Source of the DNA: Sulfurimonas sp.
GTDB lineage: Bacteria; Campylobacterota; Campylobacteria; Campylobacterales; Sulfurimonadaceae
Assembly (NCBI GenBank): GCA_027056465.1
Contig: JALUKS010000077.1
Location: forward strand, 1 to 11,739
Direction: 5' to 3'
Length of the DNA: 11,739 nt
The position numbers and the translations under genes were made by a program. How positions within the stretch are numbered: position 1 is the first letter of the stretch; every line of letters starts with the position of its first letter. Below, in pieces: positions 1 to 5,196 of the stretch. The notes beneath the pieces were generated by a model, which worked only from the letters and a program-made list of their open reading frames with translations, was not told the origin of the DNA and ran no database searches.

Positions 1-556
1 CTACTTGTCGTAAGAACTCATTTACATTTCTACCAACTGATGGAGCTTGAACCTCTTGAGCGACAACCATACCTTCTGGATTTATAAGAAATCTACCACG
101 AAGAGCAACTCCCTCATCTTCAAGAAGCACACCAAATGCACGACTTACCTCTTTAGTACCATCAGCACCCATAGTAAGTTTTAAACCTTTTAATAGTGGC
201 TCAGTCTCTACAAATCTTTTATGAGAAAATTTAGTGTCAGTTGATACTGCTAAAATCTCAACACCCATCGCTTGAAACTCATCATATTTTGCATTCATCG
301 CTGCAATTTCTGTAGGACATACAAAAGTAAAGTCAGCTGGGTAAAAACAAACAACATGCCATTTCCCTTCATAATCACTACTGCTAACAGTTGTGTAGTG
401 ACCACTTTTAGCGTCGTACGCCTCCATAGAAAACTCTGGTGCTTTTTGCATTACTAATGTTGAACTCATATTACTTTCCTTTTTTACAGTTGTTGTGTGG
501 GTCTCAGTATCTGAAACAACTTCTTTTTTTGCTTGAACGGGAGTGTCACATGCCAT
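1..556 (-). CDS. ahpC: AhpC-type 2-Cys peroxiredoxin, C-terminus cut by window edge
   Basis: Reduces hydrogen peroxide, organic hydroperoxides or peroxynitrite in the cytoplasm using a peroxidatic cysteine. The minus strand reads open from ATG at 556 to position 1 (185 codons, no stop). The peroxidatic site FYPADFTFVCPTE is clear and is followed by AVSTDTKFSHK, the usual AhpC context. By comparison with E. coli AhpC, about 30 residues with the resolving Cys (VCP motif) lie outside the window. The 556 start has an AAGGAG ribosome site at 562-567. It gives a 29-residue N-terminal extension (MACDTPVQAKK...) absent from typical AhpC. A second in-frame ATG at 469 has its own AGGA site (477-480) and would give a normal-length N-terminus beginning MSSTLVMQKAPEF. 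Either or both starts may be used. No ahpF partner is visible. Confidence 0.93.
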   Translation of the reverse strand, partial: MACDTPVQAKKEVVSDTETHTTTVKKESNMSSTLVMQKAPEFSMEAYDAKSGHYTTVSSSDYEGKWHVVCFYPADFTFVCPTEIAAMNAKYDEFQAMGVEILAVSTDTKFSHKRFVETEPLLKGLKLTMGADGTKEVSRAFGVLLEDEGVALRGRFLINPEGMVVAQEVQAPSVGRNVNEFLRQV

Positions 557-586
557 TGCAACTCCTTATAATATTGATATGTTGAA

Positions 587-592
587 ATTATA
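587..592 (-). promoter_or_regulatory. Candidate -10 box for ahpC
   Basis: On the minus strand the sequence reads TATAAT, about 31 bases upstream of the ATG at 556 and upstream of the AAGGAG ribosome site. This would give a leader of roughly 24 bases. No convincing -35 hexamer is seen, which is usual for Campylobacterota promoters. The call rests on the hexamer and spacing only. Confidence 0.45.
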
Positions 593-643
593 ATACTTTA
601 TAAATAATAATTAGTAAACAATAAAAATTATCCATAATCTTTT

Positions 644-766
644 TTAGTCGATACTTTCATATACCTCTACAGAAGGTTTACCAGCAAACCACTCTCTTGA
701 TGGCATATTTTCATAAAACTTTTCATATCTTCCAAATAGTTTCTCCCCTGTCATTGGTCTTGACAT
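644..766 (-). CDS. Short ORF (40 codons), unrecognised
   Basis: A minus-strand ORF begins at ATG 766 and ends at TAA 644-646. The predicted peptide is 40 residues, begins MSRPMTGEKLFGRYEKFYEN and ends in SVEVYESID. It is rich in charged and aromatic residues, has no hydrophobic segment and no signal peptide. No clear Shine-Dalgarno site precedes it. I do not recognise the family. It could be a real small protein or the surviving end of a decayed gene; the AT-rich flanks and the nearby transketolase remnant make decay plausible. Confidence 0.3.
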   Translation of the reverse strand: MSRPMTGEKLFGRYEKFYENMPSREWFAGKPSVEVYESID

Positions 767-773
767 TTGGGGA
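744..773. repeat. Imperfect inverted repeat
   Basis: The arms are TCCCCTGTCA (744-753) and TGACATTTGGGGA (761-773). They are complementary except for a three-base TTT insertion in the right arm, with a 7-base spacer (754-760). The repeat overlaps the start of the 40-codon ORF. It may be an operator, a hairpin or the end of a mobile element; nothing decides between these. Confidence 0.3.
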
Positions 774-959
774 CATTATACTTCTATAAGATTAACTATA
801 CTTGTATCTAAAACATAGACATTTGTATATTATAATACTCAGCATTACTCAAAATTTGGTGATTTGCTATTACTCTGGAAGTTTTTATACAAATTATGGA
901 AAAAATCGATGAAATTAATGAAATTTTCAAGAGAAATGAGGATTTGAATGTTATAATAG
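767..959. other. AT-rich intergenic stretch with no recognised gene
   Basis: This stretch holds TATAAT-like strings (831-836 and 952-957) and a 24-codon plus-strand ORF at 896-970 whose peptide begins MEKIDEINEIFKRNEDL. Its frame is open back to 863. That peptide is not recognised and has no good ribosome site (none seen within 12 bases). No tRNA, CRISPR array or complete mobile element is seen here. Confidence 0.5.
949..957 (+). promoter_or_regulatory. Candidate extended -10 promoter for the ketosynthase pair
   Basis: TGTTATAAT matches the extended -10 consensus TGnTATAAT exactly. It is the last good promoter-like string before the ketosynthase at 1144. Initiation would be near 964, giving a leader of about 180 bases that runs through the transketolase remnant. 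No strong -35 is visible. The same nonamer occurs at 3406-3414 and 4188-4196. Confidence 0.4.
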
Positions 960-1118
960 CAACATTATGAAGTATTACGGCAAATTTGCTTGGATTTAGG
1001 TGTGAAAGTTAAGTTAGCAGATACCGTGATAGCGATGGATAGTTTCGGAGCATCAGCACCAGCCTCACTACTCTTTGAGAAGTTTGGTTTTGTGTTGCAA
1101 GTGTTATGTAAAAGATAA
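960..1118 (+). pseudogene. tkt: 3' remnant of a transketolase gene
   Basis: The frame is open from 960 to TAA at 1116-1118. Residues encoded at 1014-1091 read LADTVIAMDSFGASAPASLL followed by FEKFGF. This matches the conserved transketolase C-terminus (E. coli has a VGMTTFGESAPAELLF-EEFGF stretch). Upstream of about 1008 the reading no longer resembles transketolase and meets a stop at 957-959. Downstream of FEKFGF the last residues (VLQVLCKR) also depart from the usual tail. The piece has no plausible start and would encode only about 50 residues, so it is a fragment, not a gene. It ends 25 bases before the ketosynthase start, which suggests a recombination or insertion boundary. Confidence 0.7.
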
Positions 1119-1143
1119 AATAAGTAAGTCATATAGGAGTAGT

Positions 1144-2235
1144 ATGAAAGCATATATTAACAGTTATGAATTGGACTCCTGTGTAGGCAATAGTAAAAGT
1201 TTGATGAGAGCAATCTACAATCAAGAGAGTGGCATTACAATAGACACCTCTTATATGCAAGGTACTCCTGTCGGACTTGGTGTGATGCACTATAGCGATT
1301 TTTTTGAGACCTTAAACTCTGTAGTTAACGAGGTACTTCTCCACTCTAACTTAGATAATTTTCATGATACTCTTTTGCTTGTTGGCTCTTCAGTGGGTGG
1401 GATGCAAGAGAGTGAAAGACACTATTTTCAAGATAAAAATTATAAAAATATAGAGAGTTCAAGACATACTATAAGTGTGATAGCAGACTCTTTAGTAGAA
1501 GAGTTCCACTTTAGTAGTAGTCGCTCTTTCTCTACTGCCTGTACCTCTTCTGCAAATGCACTTCTTGTTGCAAAACGTCTTATAGAAGTAGGTGCTTATA
1601 AAAATATAGTTGTTGTTGGAGCAGATGCCCTCTGCTACACAACTGTATGTGGATTTCATGCGTTAAGTGTTCTCTCTTCAAAAGTCTGTACTCCATTTAA
1701 TGAAGATAGAGAAGGTATGAATGTAGCAGAAGCGATTGCTGTCCTCCTTCTTCAAGATGAAAAGTTTGAACACTCTATAGAGTTGGCAGGAGTCGGGGCA
1801 AGTAGTGATGCTTATCATATGACAAATCCTGATCCTACTGCAGATGGAGCTGTGAGTTCGATGTACAGTGCATTGAAGGACGCAGGGGTGGATGCTAAAG
1901 ATGTTGATTATGTCAATGCCCATGGAACAGGAACAGTCGCAAATGACACGGTGGAGGCACTAGGAATTGAGAGACTCTTTGATGGTGTGGCTGTAAGCTC
2001 TACAAAGGCTATAACTGGTCATACTCTTGGTGCTTCAGCTGGTATTGAAGCTATTGTTTCATGTGAGGTTATCAAACAGGGACTTATTCCTGCTCAGGCA
2101 AATCTAGTCGAGGCACAGAACAAAAATATTTACATACCAAAAGAAAACATTAAAAGAGATGTAGTGTATGTTCTTAGTAACTCATTTGCTTTTGGTGGAA
2201 ATAATACATCACTTCTTTTTAAGGGAGCAGAGTAA
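1144..2235 (+). CDS. Beta-ketoacyl-ACP synthase (FabF/KAS II fold), catalytically intact
   Basis: Decarboxylative Claisen condensation of malonyl-ACP with an acyl-ACP, probably in polyene or fatty-acyl chain assembly. The 363-residue protein carries the Cys-His-His triad: Cys133 in STACTSS, His260 in NAHGTGT and His293 in TGHTLGASAG, with the terminal FGGNN loop at 350-354. I chose ATG 1144 because AGGAG (1135-1139) precedes it and KS folds start close to this point. The frame stays open upstream to a TTG at 1075, but that segment overlaps the transketolase remnant and is not KS-like. At 363 residues it is shorter than FabF (about 410), as in many aryl-polyene-cluster synthases. Its TAA overlaps the next ATG by one base (TAATG), so the two are probably translated together and may form a heterodimer. 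Exact chain specificity cannot be read. Confidence 0.92.
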   Translation: MKAYINSYELDSCVGNSKSLMRAIYNQESGITIDTSYMQGTPVGLGVMHYSDFFETLNSVVNEVLLHSNLDNFHDTLLLVGSSVGGMQESERHYFQDKNYKNIESSRHTISVIADSLVEEFHFSSSRSFSTACTSSANALLVAKRLIEVGAYKNIVVVGADALCYTTVCGFHALSVLSSKVCTPFNEDREGMNVAEAIAVLLLQDEKFEHSIELAGVGASSDAYHMTNPDPTADGAVSSMYSALKDAGVDAKDVDYVNAHGTGTVANDTVEALGIERLFDGVAVSSTKAITGHTLGASAGIEAIVSCEVIKQGLIPAQANLVEAQNKNIYIPKENIKRDVVYVLSNSFAFGGNNTSLLFKGAE

Positions 2236-2885
2236 TGTCAAAAAGAGTAGCAGTAAATATTTTAAGTGTAGCTACTATAGCTGCACCAATAAAAATAGAA
2301 GAACTTGATGAGAAGAGAATAGTACCTAAAATGATGATAAGAAGGCGACTAACTAGAAACACAAAAATAATGCTTTATCTTGCAGATAAGTGTGGGTTTA
2401 ATGGGACAAAGATAGTTTATGGTTCAGCCTATGGGGAGCTACAAGCGACAGTAGGAATCACAGATGCTATTTTAAATGGAACACAAATAAGCCCAACACT
2501 ATTTCAGAATAGTGTTTATAATTCAGCACCATCGTACTATTCACTTTTAAATGACGATAAGGATGAGATACTGACTATCTCGTCTGGTAAAGATACTTCA
2601 AAAACAGCACTCCAAACAGCAGCACTCCAAGCACTTTTAAGTGGAGAAAAGGTCTTATGTGTAGTCACAGAGTGTCTCAATATAGCAAATATAGAAGAGA
2701 TAAATAGCTGTACAAATTTTCTAGAGTCTGGTTGTGCAGTTGTTTTAGAAATAGCAAACGATGAGACAGATGCAGTTGAAATCGCTTTAAAACCTCATGA
2801 AGGAATCGTTGAATCACTATGGGATATAATGAGTCTTATAGATAATTACGAGAAAGGAAGAGTGAAACATTTTATCACTTTATAA
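2235..2885 (+). CDS. Ketosynthase-like protein, Ketoacyl-synt_2 / chain-length-factor family
   Basis: This 216-residue protein resembles the Ketoacyl-synt_2 family (PF13723), usually annotated as a beta-ketoacyl synthase chain length factor and common in aryl-polyene clusters. Visible hallmarks are an Arg-rich RRRL near 36-39, VYGSAYGEL at 61-69, ISPTLFQNSVYNSAPS at 85-100, and an ISSGKD segment at 115-120 where FabF has its IATACT active site. By hand alignment Lys119 sits where the nucleophilic Cys would be, and the His-containing second half of a KS is absent. It is therefore non-catalytic. Because it overlaps the upstream active ketosynthase by one base, it is probably its partner. The family role in chain-length control is inferred for most members. 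Function here is moderately certain; family assignment is firmer. Confidence 0.8.
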   Translation: MSKRVAVNILSVATIAAPIKIEELDEKRIVPKMMIRRRLTRNTKIMLYLADKCGFNGTKIVYGSAYGELQATVGITDAILNGTQISPTLFQNSVYNSAPSYYSLLNDDKDEILTISSGKDTSKTALQTAALQALLSGEKVLCVVTECLNIANIEEINSCTNFLESGCAVVLEIANDETDAVEIALKPHEGIVESLWDIMSLIDNYEKGRVKHFITL

Positions 2886-2928
2886 AATTAAAATCTGAAA
2901 TTTAATTATTAAATAAGATTTTCAATGA

Positions 2929-2934
2929 TATAAT
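2929..2934 (+). promoter_or_regulatory. Candidate -10 box for the lipoprotein at 2964
   Basis: TATAAT lies 29 bases before the ATG at 2964, in an AT-rich gap of 78 bases. An AAGGA ribosome site follows at 2952-2956. This would let the lipoprotein be transcribed independently of the ketosynthase pair. No clear -35. Confidence 0.45.
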
Positions 2935-2963
2935 TCTTCTAAATTATATTTAAGGAATAATAT

Positions 2964-3308
2964 ATGAAATCAATAATACTTGCTTTAACGGCAATCTCTG
3001 TGTTAACATTTAGTGGTTGTGCAGGTTCAAATCCAGCACCAGGAAAAAAACAGGTTCAAGCTAAATCTAGCTATAAAGTGGGGAAAGCCACTAAATCAGA
3101 GGTAATTGCTGGTCTTGGAACACCAGCTGGGCGTTCTTACAATTCAAAAGGTGAAGAGACACTGGTCTATCGTAATATTCATCGAACGGGTAAGGCATGG
3201 ATTCCATTCTATTTTGGTCACGATAGAGTCCGTACTAGTGTAAAATTATTTACTTTTAACGCAAAAAATATTTTAACGAAATATTCAACTTCATCAAATC
3301 ATTATTAA
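2964..3308 (+). CDS. Small BamE/SmpA-like lipoprotein
   Basis: A 114-residue protein with a lipoprotein signal peptide: Lys2, a hydrophobic run at 4-16 and the lipobox FSGC with Cys19 as the predicted lipid site. It should end up anchored in an envelope membrane. Residues 38-108 resemble the SmpA/OmlA (BamE-like) fold: YKVGKATKSEVIAGLGTP at 37-54 is the typical start in which a helix ends in a G-x-P turn, followed by beta strands. BamE itself assists outer-membrane protein assembly, but small BamE-like lipoproteins are diverse, so that role is not assigned here. AAGGA at 2952-2956 sits 7 bases before the ATG. It is followed at once by a strong hairpin and faces a second lipoprotein on the opposite strand. 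A direct link to the lipid-pigment genes is not shown. Confidence 0.8.
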   Translation: MKSIILALTAISVLTFSGCAGSNPAPGKKQVQAKSSYKVGKATKSEVIAGLGTPAGRSYNSKGEETLVYRNIHRTGKAWIPFYFGHDRVRTSVKLFTFNAKNILTKYSTSSNHY

Positions 3309-3343
3309 ATTGCTTCTCATGAGATATCTCATGAGGCAATTTT
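3307..3343 (+). terminator. Hairpin terminator after the 2964 lipoprotein gene
   Basis: The stem pairs AAATTGC (3307-3313) with GCAATTT (3336-3342) and CTCATGAG (3316-3323) with CTCATGAG (3328-3335). There is an ATAT loop and a TT bulge on the left side. It starts inside the TAA stop codon. A short T tract (3340-3343) follows, so it is a good intrinsic terminator candidate, possibly working in both directions. Confidence 0.75.
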
Positions 3344-3397
3344 AGATACTACCCTCTTTACTTATCGATAGATATCAACAGATATTTTTCTTCACAA

Positions 3398-3414
3398 ATA
3401 TAAATTGTTATAAT
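3398..3414 (+). repeat. 17-base promoter-like repeat, copy 1
   Basis: ATATAAATTGTTATAAT occurs here and again at 4180-4196 on the same strand. Each copy ends in the extended -10 consensus TGTTATAAT. This copy points toward the hairpin at 3434-3458 and runs antisense to the minus-strand lipoprotein gene. No plus-strand gene follows it, so its purpose is unclear. Confidence 0.5.
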
Positions 3415-3433
3415 AAGATAGAGGGAAAGAGAA

Positions 3434-3458
3434 TAGATACTTCTTATCGAAGTATCTA
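3434..3458 (-). terminator. Hairpin terminator after the minus-strand lipoprotein gene
   Basis: A perfect 10-base stem, TAGATACTTC (3434-3443) with GAAGTATCTA (3449-3458), closes a 5-base loop. It lies 20 bases beyond the stop of the minus-strand gene (3479). On the minus strand it is followed by a pyrimidine-rich tract (TTCTCTTTCCCTCT), consistent with an intrinsic terminator. Confidence 0.65.
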
Positions 3459-3478
3459 TATTATCAATTTATTGTAAA

Positions 3479-4072
3479 TTAATTTATGTGTAATGAGAAA
3501 CTATGAGAAGATGTTTCGTTAGTATTTGGTGTAAAATGAACAACTTTTCCATTTTTAAAATTAACTACAAAAGTTGTAAATCTAGTTCTCCAATACTTCC
3601 ATCGATTCATTTCAGTTGTTGGGGTAACATGGGCTGGTGGAACACCTAGAGAAATTAAAACAGCTTTTTTACTCATATTATTGGTTATTTGAGCAAGCCT
3701 AATCTCTTTTTGTTCTGCCTCAGTAAATAAAGAGATGTCAACTTTCTTTTCAGCAAAAGATCTTGTAAAAAGAGCCAACATATCTATGCCTGTGTATTTT
3801 GGTATATTTCTTAAGATAATTTTATTGCCTTTGTAGTTAAAAATAACTTGTTTTGCATTAATCTCTTCCATTGTTACTTTTGAATTGGCAGGAATTAAAA
3901 TACCAACCTGATAGTTTGTTGCATCAACAATCTTTGCACCTCTTGAAATATTGTAATGCATATTTTGCTGAGTATACATTGTTGTCTTGTTTGAAAAGAC
4001 ATTTTCAACTTCTGGAGATAGCTTTAAACCTCCACATCCACTCAACATAAATCCTAAGCCCATTAAGAGCAT
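3479..4072 (-). CDS. Lipoprotein with BamE-like C-terminal region; start codon uncertain
   Basis: Read from ATG 4072 the product is 197 residues with a hydrophobic start and the lipobox MLSGC (Cys13), so it should be a lipid-anchored envelope protein. Residues about 126-180 resemble a BamE/SmpA-like unit (NNMSKKAVLISLGVPPAHVT at 131-150, then WKYWRTRF and a strand-rich end). Residues 20-120 form an unrecognised N-terminal domain. The ATG at 4072 has no ribosome site and gives a signal peptide without a positive charge. Eight codons upstream in frame lies an ATA at 4096-4094, placed 6 bases after AAGGA (4107-4103). Starting there would add a KKYLNTF n-region, the normal form for a lipoprotein signal. 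The ATG at 4103 is in another frame. So the true start may be a rare AUA codon, or the original ATG has been lost. Function is unknown. Confidence 0.75.
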   Translation of the reverse strand: MLLMGLGFMLSGCGGLKLSPEVENVFSNKTTMYTQQNMHYNISRGAKIVDATNYQVGILIPANSKVTMEEINAKQVIFNYKGNKIILRNIPKYTGIDMLALFTRSFAEKKVDISLFTEAEQKEIRLAQITNNMSKKAVLISLGVPPAHVTPTTEMNRWKYWRTRFTTFVVNFKNGKVVHFTPNTNETSSHSFSLHIN

Positions 4073-4179
4073 AAAAGTATTTAAATACTTCTTTATCTTT
4101 CATCCTTATTTCTTAAATTTATGAATTGTATCATAAAAAAATAAAGGTAATTTTATTTTTAAGAGAAAATATTATTTAC

Positions 4180-4196
4180 ATATAAATTGTTATAAT
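4180..4196 (+). promoter_or_regulatory. Candidate promoter for the DarA-led operon (17-base repeat, copy 2)
   Basis: ATATAAATTGTTATAAT, ending in the extended -10 TGTTATAAT (4188-4196), lies 79 bases before the DarA-like ATG at 4275. It is identical to 3398-3414. Transcription would start near 4203 with a leader of about 70 bases. It is the only good promoter signal before the long plus-strand operon, in which no later gene gap exceeds about 10 bases. Confidence 0.55.
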
Positions 4197-4274
4197 TATT
4201 GGAGATATTCTACCATTCTTAGTTATTTAAAAGCATAATAATTGTAAAATAAAATTAAAATTGAGTAGAGAAAA

Positions 4275-5186
4275 ATGAAAAAAGTATTAGTTATTTATTT
4301 CTCGCAAACAGGGCAATTAAAAAGTGTATTAGATAGCTTTATCTCAAAATTACCAGATAAAGATATTAGAGTAGATGTTCGAACTATAAAACCTAAAAAA
4401 GCATACCCTTTTCCTTGGCCATTTTATACATTTTTTGATGAGTTTCCTGAAGCAGTACAGATGGATGGCTGTGAGATAGAGGAGCTTAAAGATATAGATA
4501 AAGAGTATGATTTGATTATTTTAGGTTATACTGTTTGGTATATGTCTCCATCGATTCCCATTACTGCATTTATGCAATCTGCTCAAGCAAAAGATATTTT
4601 TAAAAATAGACCTGTGGTGACTGTTGTTGCTTGTAGAGATATGTGGGTTTTGGCACAAGAGAAGATGAAAGTGATGCTTAAAAATCTTGATGCAAGACTT
4701 ATAGATCATGTAGCATTAACAGATCAAAGTGGTTCTGTCTTGAGTTTGATAACACTACCGACATGGATGCTCACTGGAGAGAAAAAATATTTTTCAGCAC
4801 TTCCATCTTCTGGTATATTACAAGAGGATATTGATGCTAGTGTACGGTTTGGTAAACGGCTAAATTATGCCTTGAAAAACAATGAAGAGCAAGGCTCTGA
4901 AGCTATGTTGAAAAATTTAGGCGCAGTAAATGTAAATGCTAAGTTGATAGCAACAGAGAAGATAGCCAATCGAAGTTTTTTAGTCTGGACAAAACTCATT
5001 AAACTCTCAGGTAAAAAATACTCATTAGGAAGAAAAGTGACTATTACAATTTATGTCGCTTTTTTAGTTCTCTTAGTTTTGAGTGTTGTGCCATTAAATA
5101 TCATAGCACGCAAGATTTTAAACATATTTCAAAAAGAAAAATTACAAGCGATGGAAGAGCATTATGAATTTCCAAGTGGTCGATAA
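4275..5186 (+). CDS. darA: DarA-like dialkylresorcinol-cluster protein, flavodoxin fold with C-terminal membrane anchor
   Basis: The 303-residue protein begins MKKVLVIYFSQTGQL, a flavodoxin-type strand and FMN phosphate loop (Ser10-Gln14). A Pro/aromatic-rich AYPFPWPFYTFFDEFPEAV segment at 43-61 is characteristic of the family annotated as dialkylresorcinol condensing enzyme DarA. DLIILGYTVWYMSPSIPI (79-96) fits the flavodoxin flavin-contact strand and loop. Residues about 255-277 are a hydrophobic helix followed by basic residues, indicating a cytosolic flavodoxin domain tethered to the inner membrane. In known dar loci DarA acts with DarB to make the dialkylresorcinol ring; its exact chemistry is poorly settled, and ring closure or aromatisation has been suggested. 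The ribosome site is weak (GAG at 4268-4270). The gene leads a long operon and DarB follows 10 bases after its stop. Confidence 0.85.
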   Translation: MKKVLVIYFSQTGQLKSVLDSFISKLPDKDIRVDVRTIKPKKAYPFPWPFYTFFDEFPEAVQMDGCEIEELKDIDKEYDLIILGYTVWYMSPSIPITAFMQSAQAKDIFKNRPVVTVVACRDMWVLAQEKMKVMLKNLDARLIDHVALTDQSGSVLSLITLPTWMLTGEKKYFSALPSSGILQEDIDASVRFGKRLNYALKNNEEQGSEAMLKNLGAVNVNAKLIATEKIANRSFLVWTKLIKLSGKKYSLGRKVTITIYVAFLVLLVLSVVPLNIIARKILNIFQKEKLQAMEEHYEFPSGR

Positions 5187-5196
5187 AGGTAGTGAA

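Noticed and set aside
272..457. Plus-strand ORF opposite the peroxiredoxin
   Set aside because: The minus strand encodes the peroxidatic motif and a long continuous AhpC frame.
1075..1143. Longer ketosynthase start at the TTG codon at 1075
   Set aside because: The extra 23 residues lie inside the transketolase remnant, are Cys/Lys-rich without KS similarity, and ATG 1144 has an AGGAG site.
557..1143. tRNA, CRISPR array, intact insertion sequence or attachment site in the gap
   Set aside because: No cloverleaf, regularly spaced repeats, transposase frame or terminal inverted repeats with target duplication could be found by eye.
965..1153. Minus-strand ORF over the transketolase remnant
   Set aside because: The opposite strand carries clear transketolase similarity; the minus reading has no family features or ribosome site.
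1678..1923. Minus-strand ORF inside the ketosynthase gene
   Set aside because: It is a frame shadow of a well-supported KS gene with intact motifs.
4101..4103. ATG at 4103 as start of the minus-strand lipoprotein
   Set aside because: It is in a different frame from the lipoprotein and overlaps its own ribosome site.
5164..5196. Longer DarB start at ATG 5164
   Set aside because: It overlaps DarA by 23 bases and adds 11 non-conserved residues; ATG 5197 has AAAGG upstream and begins at the normal first strand.
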